Positions 11,431-23,480 of a stretch of DNA of 64,000 nt are shown here, piece by piece. The DNA lies in NCBI GenBank assembly GCA_950295325.1, contig OX485807.1, positions 49,962,796-50,026,795 on the forward strand, given 5' to 3'. The notes beneath the pieces were generated by a model. It was not told where the DNA came from. It was given only the letters and a program-made list of their open reading frames with translations, and did no database searches. Within the stretch, counting starts at the first letter, position 1; each line of letters starts with the position of its first letter. Source of the stretch: Polytrichum commune (lineage: Eukaryota > Streptophyta > Polytrichopsida > Polytrichales > Polytrichaceae). A program made the translations under genes and the position numbers.

Positions 11431-14400
11431 TAAGTTAGCAAGCTTGTAAGGTAACCACAAGGAATGAAGGAAGGAAGGAAGGAAGGCTGGCTCCATGTAA
11501 CTTATGATGCCCCCTTCCCACCTGACTTTAGTTTAGCCTAAAAGTTCGTTCCACAAACACGCACGGCCTTCACGCCATCGACGCCCGCTATCTAGTCCTG
11601 GGCCTAGTTGGCAAAGGACGTGGCATGGTTAAAAGCGGAGGTTTTAAGCCCCAAGCACCGACCCTCCCCTCGGATCGGCGGTACCTAGAAATGAGGCAAG
11701 AATGTAGGACCTTTAAAAGTGTCGCCTCCGGCACTTGTGATTGGTTGCTTTTAGTCATAGCTATGAGGGCACAAGGAGCTCCACTATCAGAAACCAATGG
11801 TCAGATAGATGAGTGGTAAGGCATTTGAGGGGTGGGACAGGAACTAATCAGCATGTCATGGCTTGGTAGATAAAACAATGAACATCTGTGAAAGCTACAT
11901 AATTAAAACCTACTTGACAATCTCCGGAGCAATTCTTGCTAGGTGCCTCCGCTATAACCGAGAGAGCTTTACTAGGTTTTTAAGAAGGATTGTAGTGATT
12001 TGGTAAAGCCATGTGGGGATGAGCCTTTAGCTCCTTAATCTATTTTTGTGGCAAACATGAACAACAGGTCCCCCCCCCCTTCCAGTGGTTGGATGCAGAG
12101 AGTAGTAGGGTGCGCTAGGTTCAACAAGGTTTTTTTTACGCCCAACACCAGATAGTAGGCGAGGGGACTCATCGGTTGGGTGCTACTATTCCATGTAAGT
12201 AGTCTATGAGTTATAAGTTGGAAGTTAATAATTTATTCTTCTTCCCTTTGCATGCATGCCCAACATTTCTCCCTGCTCCTACTCCTACTCTTGCTCCTAT
12301 TGCAATCTAGAAGGTAGCCTTGGCCTAGTAGCCTTGAGTATGTTGATACTATCCTAGAAATGAGGCCACCAACTAGCTAGCTACTACACCTGCCTCTCTA
12401 TTATCTGGGTGTTCCTAGTGTTCCTACAAGTTATTGTATACATGTAGTGTAATTCTCCAATTGGTGACGATGTTGGCAGGTGAGTAAGCGGCTTATTAAG
12501 GATAATGCATTCAATTCTTAGGCACATCTCTTGCCTTGCTACTGTGGCACCCACGGCATCCCCTACTCGGCCTATGTGCCTCCCACATTCCCTCCCAAGC
12601 TCCCGAGCTCCGCCCTAGCTTTTAGCTACCAAACTCTCTCTTCATCCCCTTCATCCCATGCATGCATGCCCCCCCCCCCCCCCCAACACACACACACACT
12701 CCTTATATTTCTCCCTCTTTATCATCCTCCTCCTCCTTGGGACCCCCATGCCACCCCCTTGCACAATTTTCCTCACCCTCAGGGCTAGGTTTGTGTAACT
12801 TACATTCTACTAGGGTCCAAGACCAAAAGGGACTTTGAAATTGGGCAAACTTATTGGTCAAGAGCAAATTTTGGACCCAAGGAGTTTATAAGTGCCACTA
12901 TTAAGTCAACTCATGGGCCATTTTGAACAAACAAGATATCATATTTCATGGGGAGGCACTAAGATTGCAACCACAATTCTTTTTCAAGAATCACGTTGTC
13001 ATGTTGAATCTTGCCAGTCTTTTACCAAATTATTATCCTCCCTAGAGTGAGTGGCATTTGAGTCTAAAGCAATGGTATGTAAGGTCTTGGCATGCCATGG
13101 ACTACACTTTGTCATGCCATATCTTGGTAGTCCCAAGTCAAGAAAATGCTTTGGCACCCAAATTGAGAAACCAAACTACAAGCTTGGGGTCCAACTTGAA
13201 TCCAAATTATAGTAATGTCCATGGAGGAGATGTTTTGGAGTTGGACCCTAATGTAAAAATGCCCTTTATTGGACCCCTATCCTTGAGTGGTATGTGGCAA
13301 GGCTTGTAGGTAAGAACAGCATACACCAAAAAAATACATTGGATTTCATCAAGATTAAATGACTTTTAACAAATCCCATTAAATTATGTCACATATCATT
13401 GCTACATTGATTGAGACCACTTGAATTTCATGTGGAAACCTATGTTCTAGAACTAATAAACATCAAATAAAGTGACATCTACCATATGTTCTCAACAAAT
13501 ATAGACATTATTTTAAGTTCCATAGTTAACATAATGAAAATGGCGTATGTGATTAATTGGGGGGAAAGAGAAAGGAAAGAAAACAAAAATAAAAAATAAA
13601 CGTCAATTTGATCTCTTGTAGTTTGAAATGAGAATCTATGTGATTTGCAGTTGTTAACTGCTGAAGACATATATTGGTTTGACCCAATGCCCAAATTTGT
13701 CTTCGGAGTTGGAAGTGCCCACAATAGTCATATATACCTTACATCTCCTCGGAGGTGTTGCAAGATACAGAGTATGTGTATACGTATTTTTGATGAGTAG
13801 CTAATTTTTTTAGCATGACAAATGAAAGCATGTCATGATGCTGTCATTTAGATGATGATGATGATGATGCCAAAATGACACTGTAGTGCCATGGCAGGTT
13901 CAACCCTTCACATGTCACATTGTGATTTATTTTTGTGGCATATGACTGTACTATGGGTTTCGATCAATACTAAATAAACATTTTGACACGTGGCACTTTT
14001 TCTTCCAAAGTTAATCGAGTAGTTCATGAGTGTGGAAATTGTCCCGTGATACTAAGGTAATTGGCATGCTTGATTCACCAATTATTAACTGGATCCTCAG
14101 TTTCCAGGTGCTGAACTCAACTCTCGCACCTCCATCCCATTCCCTGCAATTTCGGTTGCCAAGTATTCCTAATTCTCCTCCTCCACTACTGTCTGCCAGG
14201 ATTTCCAAAAAGGCCGAATACATGGGTCGAATACATGTAGTATTTGTCAAGGATGTTGGAAAAGAATTTAATATGTGTACATTTCTCTACGTCAGAATTT
14301 CCCAAGCCCAAGAACCTTTTCAAAGCTGCAGTGCGTCGTCAGTTATTCAGGTTTTCAGTTTCCAGGTGCCGGTTTACTAATTCCCAAATCCACTGATGAC

Positions 14401-16249
14401 TCAAGGATGGCTATGTAGTGAGAACCAGCGTTGTGCGGGTATCTACGTTCGAGCTGGGTATGAATCCAGGTATGTGCTCGGGTCTTAAACATCCGACCCA
14501 GCTAGTATCACATGCTTCAACCGAAATTATCGTAACACCCCACATGATATGTGCACTTAACCTCCATGGTCATCACCTCTATCATACCCTTGGACATTGA
14601 ACGAGTGTTTTCAACACCAGATTATTATTGTCATTATGATACCCGTGTATGATGATGCCCTTGTATATATAGTTTGATAGCCGATGGGCCAAACATTATG
14701 GTTTTCTTCACAATTACCTACTGGTGTATGAAATGACACGATTAAAATAAACACCCCCACAAAAATCGAACGAAGCAGGAGGAGTCTCAGGTGCTGCTGA
14801 ATTTCCGCCGCCGGTACTGATTAACTGTCGAGTGTCGAGCGGGCGGGCGGCCGAATATACATATTCTTCCGCAGCCCCTTGTATTTTGTCAAGGATGCTG
14901 GGGAAATAATGCAGGCTCGATCAGGCGATCAAAGAGCGTTGACGGTGTTCGGCTTCTCCTTGGCATTCAGTTAAAATTGGTGGGGAGGGGGGGGGGGGGG
15001 GGGGTTGGGGCAACCGTACAAAATTCGTGTGTGTGCTGAAAAGATCGTCACGGATCGGCACCAAATATTCGATGTGCCCGCTCGGTGTTTGTCTTTACTA
15101 ATTCTTCTCGAGCAAGGGATTTTGACCCCCCGACGTTGGTCAAGGCGGATGACATGGCGCCGGGGAGGAGTACGGGTGTGAGAAACAGGCGTAATGTACT
15201 TAACCCTTAAATCCTCCCAACTTGGCTTCAACTTATTTAACCGACCTCTCCTTTCGTGTACGAACCTCGAAGGCCTGGGGAGCAAGCAGGGCAGGGTTAA
15301 TTAAAGGATGCTAACCCCCCTGTGGTGGAGCCCATGTCCTATTTCGGGCCAGTGTACGGTTGGGCCCAGAATCTAAGCTCATTCCTAAATCCCTGTTCCT
15401 GCAGTCGTCTTTGGGCCCAGGGTCGACTATTAAAGGCCCCCTTTACACTAAGGGTGTGTCACTGGCCCTATTGGGGGCACTTCCAACTCCCACAAACGCC
15501 TCTGACCGGAGGATCGGCTCGGGAATTGTCTCATCCCATTAGCGAGTCATGCGTATTACAAAGATTGTCGAGTCTAGTTCCGGAATCATTGAAGGAGAGA
15601 TGCAAAAGCCATAAGAGTCCAAAACGGAGATTTTTCCCTCCCTAGGTCTTCTAGGCTCTCAATTGTGTTGAGCTTGGATTGGTGTCTATATGATGAGCAC
15701 ATAGTTATTCCAATTTCATTGTCACGCGTGTTGTTTTGGTGTCTGTTCTTAACTACAAACCTTGCCCCATTACCATTGAAATATATGTGTCTAATTATGA
15801 AGAGTGACCACATGAGGCATCCACACCTTAGAGTTCAAGTTGGTAGCTTGAGTTTGTGTATTCAGAACCCACATCCCTAAGGTATTCAAGCGCTAGGGGA
15901 AAGACATTTAAAGAATGACTTAGATGCAACTAGCTAAAAGTGGAAGTATGTACATCGGTACGTGCAATTAGGTCACCTTGGCGAACAGGTTGCCTCTTTA
16001 TTCATGCAAATTACCCTTGTTCAAAATCAGATCACGAAAAGCTATAACTTTGTTTATTCATCCGTATAGCAACCATTGTAAAAAGGAAAAGCATTTCATG
16101 TAATTTATTACTATGGTAACAAATGTTTAAAATGATGTGGAATGTCAACATATTAACATGGGACAACCTAATTGCACACATGAATGCAGCTCAAATACAT
16201 GTTTTTGTGCACGGAGAAGCCCAAATCGCCCCTCTCGCATGCTAAAAGG
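11431..16249. other. Intergenic, no gene recognised
   Basis: Open frames here are short and match no family I know. Contents: a GGAA tract near 11465-11486, a C run of 16 at 12669-12684, a GAT tract near 13852-13868, and a G run of 18 at 14987-15004. The end of one stretch (about 13275-13310) shares its opening with the dispersed R1 family. A motif around 15475-15540 recurs in diverged form at 25670-25745, both ending in GGGAATTG-CTCATCC. A diverged R1-like segment may lie at 15650-15800 on the minus strand. Confidence 0.45.
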
Positions 16250-17010
16250 CTAAGCCGTCTCCATTGTCAAGAAACACCTTTCGGCCTTTAAGGATTAACT
16301 ACGTCCCATTAAGGGAACCTACTTAACCTTCCCATCCAACTTAACTACAACAACCGACATAAAATAAATAAAACCGAGTCGGATAGCGACTCTTGACAAC
16401 CAATCAACATTTATGCCTCCAATAATCATTCAAGTTGGAGACCAAAGACCCTCAAACCAACTCCCGTACTACCCCTCCCAAAACGGGCACCTCTCAAACG
16501 CTTATGGATTAAGTCACCTCAATTTTCAAAAAAATGCCCTTTGACCTTCAAAAGGCTCTCTCTCTCTCTCTCCCTATCCCGACCTACATAATTTCCTGAC
16601 CAACATAACTGCAACAATTAAAATAATGAAAACGAGTCGGATAGCCGCTCTCAACAACAAGACACTATTTGTGCCAATAATTATTCAAGACGAAGACCAA
16701 AGACCCTCAAACAACTCCCGTACCACCCCTCCCAAATCAGGCGCCTCTCGAACGCTTACGGGTTAAAGTCATCTCAATCTTCCCAAAACACCCTTTGACC
16801 TTCAAGGGTGAGTTCTCTCTCTCTCTCTCGCCACATCCCTATCGCTCGCAGTGTGAAAGGGGGCCTACATAACGTTCCTGCCCAACATAACTGCACCCAA
16901 CAGTTGAGGAAAATAGAAAGGGGCGAGCTAGCTAGGCCGGGTAGCTCGCTGCTTTTGACACCACAACGGAACAAAATATTCGTGCCAATAATTGCGCAGG
17001 GTGAATGAAG
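16250..17010. repeat. Degenerate tandem repeat, three units of 265-281 bp
   Basis: The block beginning CCTAC-TAA recurs at 16318, 16583 and 16864, each followed by CAACATAACTGCA-like text, a GAGTCGGATAG-like block in the first two, and a CT-rich tract with CCCTTTGACCTTCAA before the next unit. Units differ by many substitutions, so the duplication is old. No coding potential was seen. Confidence 0.7.
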
Positions 17011-17099
17011 GAAGAAGCAGGCCGAGGCCGAGGCCAAGCAAGGCCAAAACCCGGACATCGACCCGGACCCGGACCCAGCCCAGCCCGGGCCCGTACTAC

Positions 17100-17340
17100 C
17101 CCCTCCGGCGAGCTTTGAGCCGCACGGGACCACATGTACTGGCTCATATCAAGGGGCTGTTCCACCTGATGCTGCTGCTGCTGTTGCTGATGAGGTGGCG
17201 ACCCCCCCCCCCCCCAACACACACACTACTCCTCCCCGAGTCTGTTGACTTTTGTTTTATATATACACACACATAAGTTAATAAGGAGAAGAGGAGGAGA
17301 AGAAGAAGTTGGCGAGGGGGGCGGGGGGGGGGTGAAGGGC
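17100..17340. repeat. Low-complexity cluster
   Basis: Contains CTG repeats near 17170-17190, a C run of 14 at 17202-17215 followed by a short AC tract, a GAA/GGA tract near 17282-17307 and G runs near 17317-17332. No gene is supported. Confidence 0.7.
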
Positions 17341-17574
17341 TGCCCGCCGGTGCGAAAATCCAAAAATCCTCCCATCATCGGCCATATTTAGTGCCCTGCC
17401 GGTCACTCATATCGCTCTCAAGAGAGACAAATGGAACGTCTCCTCAAGGAAGCCGACTTTATTGTCTTATAACCAACAGACACAAAGGTACCACTAGCTA
17501 CGGCGACGTATGCATACAAGCTTATATATACTACTGCCGGTGCATAGGCCAGCCGCCCGGCCACTTTGCGGAGA

Positions 17575-17820
17575 TTGGTGCATTCTTTGACACGATTGAA
17601 TGGGGAGAACCAACTGCCGGTTGCAGATGGACCGGTGGAGTTTGAGGAATGGCCGGTGGAAGTTCAGGACTTCGGGAAAATTAGCCATCGTTTTTTTAGA
17701 GGAATCTGTGGGATATACCTTGAATAATAAAGAAGGATAACCGAAAGATCACACCGAACCGGTTGGACTTGGAAATACTAGGATTTTGATTCATTTATGC
17801 TTCAAAAATCTCCCTCAATA
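17575..17820. repeat. Dispersed repeat, copy 1 (partner at 59775-59990)
   Basis: Shares an ordered series of blocks with 59775-59990: GGGGAGAACC near the start, repeated CCGGT motifs, a GACTTC-GGAAAAT block, AACCGGTT followed by GGA and CACTAGGAT or TACTAGGAT, and a closing AATCTCCC. This CCGGT-rich text followed by AATCTCCC recalls LTR edges of plant Copia elements, but no terminus or coding part is present, so the class is left open. Confidence 0.55.
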
Positions 17821-17905
17821 ATGTTTTGATAGGTAGGTGTTGAGGTGACTAAGGTAGTAGTAGACATTCCTAATTCCAACACAACAGTAATGTTTCTACT
17901 TGTGT

Positions 17906-18185
17906 TTGAGCGGTGTGTGGTTAGTTAGGTGTGGGTCTAAGAACAAATATCGGAAAGACATGTATTTGAAAGGGATTGGACGAAGTGTTCTAAATATGCT
18001 AACCATTCTAGGTTCAATAGTCGACATGATTGGGAAGGGACGTATATGATCACCTTATGAGCACAAGAACCCTCGGTAGGACAACAAATAAGATATTCAC
18101 ATGGGCTTGGGAGAGAGAGAAAACGAAGCAAATGGTTACATGCACGATTTGGATTTGCTAATCATCTGGCACTAGTTGCATGTTC
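17906..18185 (+). repeat. R1 dispersed repeat copy
   Basis: Member of a roughly 300-bp family with this order of blocks: TTTGAGTGGTATGTGGTT, AAGAAC, AAAGACATGTGCTT, GATTGGACCATGTGCTCAAA, CTAACCATTCTAGGTTCAAT, a short G tract, CCTATATGACCA, AATGAGCAC, a CTTCACTTTGATAATGAATA-like block and ATTTGCTAATCATCT. The G tract is short here (GGGAAGGGAC). Confidence 0.65.
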
Positions 18186-18849
18186 ATATTATACAAGATG
18201 TGGCTCCAGAGAGAAAGCATCCAAATCACACACTCCTATTTTAGTCTTATGTGGGCACTTTATATTTGAGTGATATATGGCAAGCCTTGTACTTATGAAT
18301 GGGCACGTGTTACGATGAAATTGAAATGAGTGCCCAAAATAAGGACACCATTCTAGGTTCAATAGGTGACACTATTGAGAGGCATATAAGAGAAAGAAGA
18401 ATCTTGACTTTGACCACTTATAACTTTTTGCAACCAACTTTGATTTTGACACTTGAAGCGACTATCCTCATTATTCACACTTGTTAATTGGATGAGACAG
18501 ATTCCAAAGTTCCCACTCCCACGTACAATTTATCCCAGGATTATCTTATCCGGTTAGCAATAGAAAATCTATAATTTCTTTTCATCTCAAGCATTTGAAT
18601 CAAAAATATGAATTGGGGCTATGAGAGCTCATATTGAAGACTTATTTCTTCTTCTCGTTAAATGGTCACATAGGCCTCTGGAGTGTGTTAACTATATACT
18701 CTAGAATTGTGTCTATATATTGAGCACAGAATCCAATCTCATTGCAACTTGTGTGTGTTGGGTGTCCATTCTTTAACTACAAGCATTTTTCCATGTACCA
18801 CTCAAACAATGGTGTCCAATATGAGCCCACACCTCAATGGAGGGTGCAT

Positions 18850-19060
18850 GTATTGAAAAATATTCATGGGCCTCATGTGGTCACTCTTCTTAACTGACAA
18901 CCTACATTTCACTGGTATTATAGCAAGGGTCACAACTAAAAATGAACACCAAGAAACGATAAGATTGCAGTGCACGTGTTCAACATGTAAACACCAATCT
19001 AAGTTCAATAATGGACAACATCATGTGGGGGACCTATATGATCACTTGAGAAATGAATAA
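18850..19060 (+). repeat. R1 dispersed repeat copy (diverged)
   Basis: Retains GAACACCAA, CACGTGTTCAACATG, AAGTTCAATAATGGACAACA, a GGGGG tract, CCTATATGATCACTTGAG and AAGTCTTCACTCTGA in family order. Confidence 0.5.
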
Positions 19061-19141
19061 ATAAGTCTTCACTCTGACCTAATACAACATGTGCATTCTG
19101 CACTCCAATTTTGAAACTCGAAAGGCCAATCTGCGTGGCTG

Positions 19142-19224
19142 GGGCGAACCAACCCATACATTGGTTCCTTGGAGGCAAGGGTTTAGGCATCCAATAAGAA
19201 ACGAGTGTATGGGTTGGTTCACCC
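19142..19224. repeat. Strong hairpin, 18 of 19 paired
   Basis: GGGCGAACCAACCCATACA at 19142-19160 faces its reverse complement at 19206-19224 with one mismatch and a 45-base loop. A short palindrome TTGCGTGATACGCAA follows about ten bases later. It could be a very small inverted-repeat element or a foldback RNA; neither can be told from sequence alone. Confidence 0.65.
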
Positions 19225-19624
19225 AAATCAATTTGCGTGATACGCAATTGCTAATTGGATGAGACAATCCCCAACTCAATCCAACTCTTAAAGGGGCATG
19301 TGGAATTGCTCATGTTAGGGCCATATACCACATTTTATAGTAGCTTTAGCTTGGGGTCGTTACTTTGACGATCGGATTGCACACTTTCATTTAGACGTGG
19401 TGTATGGATATTATGGTAGGCTAGACCGCGTACAAAAATATCCTCATGCACTATTCTTTTGCCCCTTTTTCGGTATTGCTCCCGCATCTGCGTCTCTGTA
19501 ATTAAGCCAAGTTAAATATTTCCCCGACAGCCCCGGCATTCAAAACTTGGGCTCCATTCATATACTATGGTTGAGTACGTCTCGTGTTGATGGGGAAGCT
19601 TGACACATTGAATAGGTGAGTTGA

Positions 19625-20014
19625 AAGGCATAAGGACCGATTAACCCTAAAAAGCTTGGGGGTCTTAGCTTGAATCAAAGATGTATTATAAAGTATGAAT
19701 TATATATATATATTGTGTTGTCATACGAGAGAAAATTTTAGAGAGTTTATTTTAAAGCACATCTGTGCGGTTTGAAGATCGATTTGCATTCTTGGTCTCC
19801 ACCAAATCATTTTACAAACATTTTTCCAAAAAATAATAGAAAAATTCAAGATGTATCAAAACCACTTGATTTTTTCATATGATCAGTTAAAGATACAAGG
19901 TGCATAATTTAGTGGGAAAAACCAATATAATTAACGTCATTGACATTGTTACTTTTCCAAAATAATTGAAGCGCAAAAATTAAGAGTTCCAACCATTGCA
20001 AGCTCCATATCTTA
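19625..20014. repeat. R2 dispersed repeat copy A, left part
   Basis: Aligns with 57190-57591: shared blocks include TTAGCTTGAAT, AAGATGTA-TATAAAGTATGAA, TTGGTCTCCACCAAATCA, TGTATCAAAA-CACTTGAT and TTACTTTTCCAA, ending CATATCTTA. The copy resumes at 23567, so the Harbinger element interrupts it. Confidence 0.75.
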
Positions 20015-20030
20015 GGGGCGGTTTACACCA

Positions 20031-20089
20031 TAGACCATGAACTCGTCCCACGGAAGATGCCTTATTCTTTGGTACGAGTTCATGGTCTA
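20031..20089. repeat. Subterminal 16-bp inverted repeat, left end of Harbinger element
   Basis: TAGACCATGAACTCGT (20031-20046) is the exact reverse complement of 20074-20089, with a 27-base spacer. It overlaps the terminal inverted repeat and is a natural candidate for a transposase or Myb-protein binding site. Confidence 0.7.
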
Positions 20090-20347
20090 CATTTCATGGT
20101 CCGAGTTATTAAAAAATTGATTTACAAAGCCGTTGGGCCCCTCACTAGGTGTAAACCGAATGTGGACCAAGAGGAATGACCATGCGGCAAGGAGTGGATG
20201 TGCTGATTTTTTTAATATAAAGCCCAAAAAGGGCAGTTTTAGTAAAAAACAAAGTTTGACCATTTTGTTGACTTCACTTGTCTACACATGCCTTCACTTA
20301 TCTTCTCACTTAGGTTTTTCTTCTTTTCGCCTTAAAATTCAGCAAGT

Positions 20348-21742
20348 ATGGTCGAAATGGAAGAGAGGAGGAGGAAGCTAGTTGTGCTACTAGGATTGTA
20401 CATATTTTTGTACATGCTTGTAAAGAATGTTGTAGGCATTCAAACACTGATTTTGCAAGGAGAATGGGAAAAATTTGCAATTTTGAGCGTGGTTTACGAA
20501 AGCATTGGACGTAAAGAGAGGAACATATGGAGTCAAGAGAGGATGTTAGGTTTTGTGGACCGGTTGCTATTAGGTTCGTGGACGGAGAAAGAATTTAGAA
20601 AGCGAACGCGAGTGACATATACGACATTTAGGTTCTTGTGTGAGAGGTTGGGTCCTTATTTGAAGAAAGAGGATACTCGTTTTAGGGTTTCGGTACCGGT
20701 GCAAGAGAGGATAGCGATGTCATTGCATCGGTTGGGTAGTGGTGATGGATTGCAAACAATAGGTGATTTGTATGGAGTACATAAAAGCACAATATCTATA
20801 ATAGTGAGAGAATTTTGCAGAGCCGTAAGAAAGCATCTTCAACCAATTTTCGTGCAAACTCCAAGTGAATCACAGTTTAGGGTTTTAGCTTCAAAGTTTG
20901 AAAAGTTGCACGGAATACCTTACATTATAGGTGCGATAGATGGATCACATATTCCTGTTTTAGCTCCTATACTCGGGGGAGAAGATTATTACTGTAGGAA
21001 GTCATTTCATTCAGCGATTTTGCAGGGAATTGTTGGACCTGATTGCATGTTTTGGGATTATGAGTTTGGGTGGGCAGGGAGTCTTCACGATTGGGCAGTA
21101 TTTCAAGTGACAAAAATTGGACGAGCTTGTATTGAGGGTAAATTCCAGCCATACAAGTTGATAGGAGATGCGGCATATCCGGTACGACCTTGGATGTATT
21201 GTCCATTTAAGGGTGGAAAAACAGCGCTATCCGGGAAAGAGGGAAATTGGAATTTCATACAATCTTCGACGAGGATGTGCGTAGAGAGGGCGTTCGGGAT
21301 TTTGAAGGGCAGATGGAGATTGATAATGAAACGATCTGAGGTACCTTTGAGGAATATGCCTGATATTGTAGCAACTTGTATAGTATTGCACAATATATGC
21401 ATTGTCAATAACGAAGGTATAGAAGAAGATTGGATTATTGAAGCAGAAAATAAATTATCTAGAAGAATTAGCGAGGGTGAAGTAGGAGAAGGCAGTGAAT
21501 TACGAGGAGAAAGAGCTGGAATTGCGGAAGTGCGAAGAAGGATATTAGCTAGGGAAGATATGCCAATTGCAGATGAAGAAAATGATGAAGAGACAAATTT
21601 ATTTTTATTGAGAGAAAATGAGAAGGCTAATGACCTTCTGCGGGAAGCTACAACGATGCACGAAACATTGGCAGAAAGTTTGTGGCAATACAAACTACGG
21701 CAGAAATCTAGTATTATGGAAACTGATAGTGATAGTGATTAA
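20348..21742 (+). CDS. PIF/Harbinger DDE transposase (HARBI1-like, DDE_Tnp_4)
   Basis: Cuts and joins transposon DNA in the nucleus, normally with the partner Myb-like protein. The 464-aa frame is uninterrupted. A helix-turn-helix-like segment lies near 139-157 (LYGVHKSTISIIVREF). The catalytic triad is visible: D198 in GAIDGSHIP, D274 in LIGDAAYPV and E313 in CVERAFGILKGRW, with spacing usual for the family; the conserved VLHNIC block follows at 346-351. The C-terminus is acidic and ends SDSD. The first 34 residues include an unusually hydrophobic stretch (11-34). Start taken at the first ATG of the frame; the ATG three codons later is possible. All key residues are present, so the protein could be functional. 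Confidence 0.93.
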   Translation: MVEMEERRRKLVVLLGLYIFLYMLVKNVVGIQTLILQGEWEKFAILSVVYESIGRKERNIWSQERMLGFVDRLLLGSWTEKEFRKRTRVTYTTFRFLCERLGPYLKKEDTRFRVSVPVQERIAMSLHRLGSGDGLQTIGDLYGVHKSTISIIVREFCRAVRKHLQPIFVQTPSESQFRVLASKFEKLHGIPYIIGAIDGSHIPVLAPILGGEDYYCRKSFHSAILQGIVGPDCMFWDYEFGWAGSLHDWAVFQVTKIGRACIEGKFQPYKLIGDAAYPVRPWMYCPFKGGKTALSGKEGNWNFIQSSTRMCVERAFGILKGRWRLIMKRSEVPLRNMPDIVATCIVLHNICIVNNEGIEEDWIIEAENKLSRRISEGEVGEGSELRGERAGIAEVRRRILAREDMPIADEENDEETNLFLLRENEKANDLLREATTMHETLAESLWQYKLRQKSSIMETDSDSD

Positions 21743-21744
21743 AT

Positions 21745-23133
21745 CTAGAATTTAGCTATAAGAGCTGCAAAATTCTTATCCATATTCTTCAGGATAGCAG
21801 TAGATTCTTGGAATGAAGCAAGAAGTGCCCCTGAATTTCCTACAACCTGTTCTAGAAGATTTTCAATCTTCTCTTGTGTCTTCTTTTTCTTCTCTTGTGT
21901 TGGCGGTGCAGAAGTTGTTGTCTGAGACGGTGTAGGGGTAGAAGGAATATTATCTTCTGCCCAAGATTCTGTAGCACTAGCAGGAATTTCATTGTGAACA
22001 CTGGCCCTACTACCATACCATTGATCCATCTCTGTAAACCACTTGCATTCTTGTTTTCTATCACTGCCTGAAATTTCATTTGCTCTCTTGTCAGTTCTGT
22101 ATTCACTTAAGATGGTTTTGTATTTTTTTTTGCACGATAACCAGGAACGGTTGAAACCTTTGATTGCAGCGACCATTCGAATCTGCAATTTGAGCCAAGA
22201 GTTGGTACCTACAGTAGCAACAGGAAAACACATTAAAAACTCCAAACCAGAAGCTAAAAGATGTTGAAATTGACCCTGAAAATAAAAATTCAGCATAGTT
22301 GAAGTGTAGTATAAGGACATAAGCGACGTCATTGGTATCGAAGTAGGGAGTGTAACGTAGTGGTAAGGATAGAGGTTTAGGGTAGAGGAGACGCGGGTTC
22401 CATTCCCGACATCGACAAACTTTTACTAAATACAGTAACAAAACTCGAAGCATATGGGGGGAGGGGGGGCATAGGGGCTTACGGCCAAGGCCAAGGCCAA
22501 GGCCTCTACGGGCCCATCATACGGCCAACATCATACGTTTACCTTTTATCTTTTACCTTTTACCATATTTACCTTTTACCACATTTACCTTTTACCAAAA
22601 ATCAAATTACAAAAAAATTTGAAAAACATATTACCTTGCTTGTTTGCTGTTTTTGTGAATTCTTCCTCCATCTCCCCGCGAATTGCTATCAGGTGATGCA
22701 CTTCAAAATCCTTCCATTTGATTCTGCTCATTTCTTCTTCTTCTTCTTCCGATTCGCCAATTTCGATTGTATTCCTCTTGTCGCCTTTCTTCATCTTCTT
22801 TGTTGATTCTTTTGTAACACGCCCCCTCTTTCTTCCTGCTAGTTGGCTCTTTGCTGCTCCCTCGGTTTCCTCTTTTTCTTCAAACATTTCTTCTATAACA
22901 TGATGACTATCTAACTGTCCTCCTTGTCTGTAATTTGTCATGTTCAGAAGTGGAGGAGGATGAAATACACTAAAAGTGTTGGGGAGCACATTCGGACCTT
23001 GCAACATTCGTGAAATCGAATTTTGATTCTCTCTGAAATTTTGATTTGACACTCGTTGCATCCACTCTGAATTTTGTGACCACTCTCCTTGTGACTCTCT
23101 ACGTGCTTCCTCATCAACAAAGTATCCTTCCAT
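21745..23133 (-). CDS. Harbinger ORF1: Myb/SANT-like DNA-binding protein
   Basis: The accessory protein of PIF/Harbinger elements, which binds subterminal DNA and helps bring the transposase to the nucleus and the element ends. I read two exons, 23133-22635 and 22208-21745, with donor CAAG/GTAATA and acceptor CTGTAG/GTACC; joining gives an open frame of 320 aa. The junction falls inside the trihelix-like domain (about residues 138-230): one side has IKWKDFEVHHLIAIRGEM, the other NSWLKLQIRMVAAIKGFNRS with CKKKYKTIL and KWFTEMDQWYG. The N-terminal half is Asn/Ser-rich with a basic segment (GRKRGR, KKMKKGDKR) likely to be a nuclear signal; the C-terminus is Lys-rich and predicted helical. ATG at 23133 (MEGYFVDEE) is preferred over 23190. 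Its stop codon is two bases from that of the transposase on the other strand. Confidence 0.85.
22209..22634 (-). other. Intron of Harbinger ORF1 (426 bp)
   Basis: Defined by the splice sites that restore the Myb/SANT-like domain. It contains a tRNA-like segment on the opposite strand, three GGCCAA units near 22482-22502, and repeated TACCTTT units near 22538-22595. Confidence 0.8.
22346..22420 (+). repeat. tRNA-like (pol III promoter) segment, possible SINE head
   Basis: A 75-base stretch starting GGGAGTGTAACGTAGTGG has an A-box-like block (TAACGTAGTGG) and a good B-box match (GGTTCCATTCC at 22396-22406) at tRNA-like spacing. It does not close a full cloverleaf, so it is not a working tRNA gene. 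A tRNA-derived SINE head, or chance, are the options. No poly(A) tail or target duplication was identified. Confidence 0.45.
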
Positions 23134-23480
23134 TTCTGCGGAAAAAAAATTTTGCGAAAAAAAATCTATCACTCTATCACTATGTTGCAAGAAAGAGAAA
23201 TGACAAATCCTTCATATAACGGCCTTTTCATTGTGCCCTGAAATTAAACCGTTAATCCGTTTTAACAGTAACCTGCAGCGGACAATAAAAATTTATTAAA
23301 AATTTTATTTTGGCATTTTTCTGCCATGGGCCCCTGACTGTTTTTCCAGGACCACCTCTTTTGCCCCTCCCAACGGAAAACCCGTTGGACCATGCCAGTG
23401 GATATAGTAGGCTTAAAATACAAAATTTGTGGACCTCAACCTCCGTGGTCACTCTGCCATTTTTTCCTTGGTGTAAACCC

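Noticed and set aside
17575-17820. Copia LTR
   Set aside because: CCGGT-rich text and AATCTCCC recall Copia edges, but there are no TG...CA termini, primer site or pol homology in the window.
21103-21693. 196-codon minus-strand frame opposite the transposase
   Set aside because: Antisense shadow of the DDE transposase reading frame.
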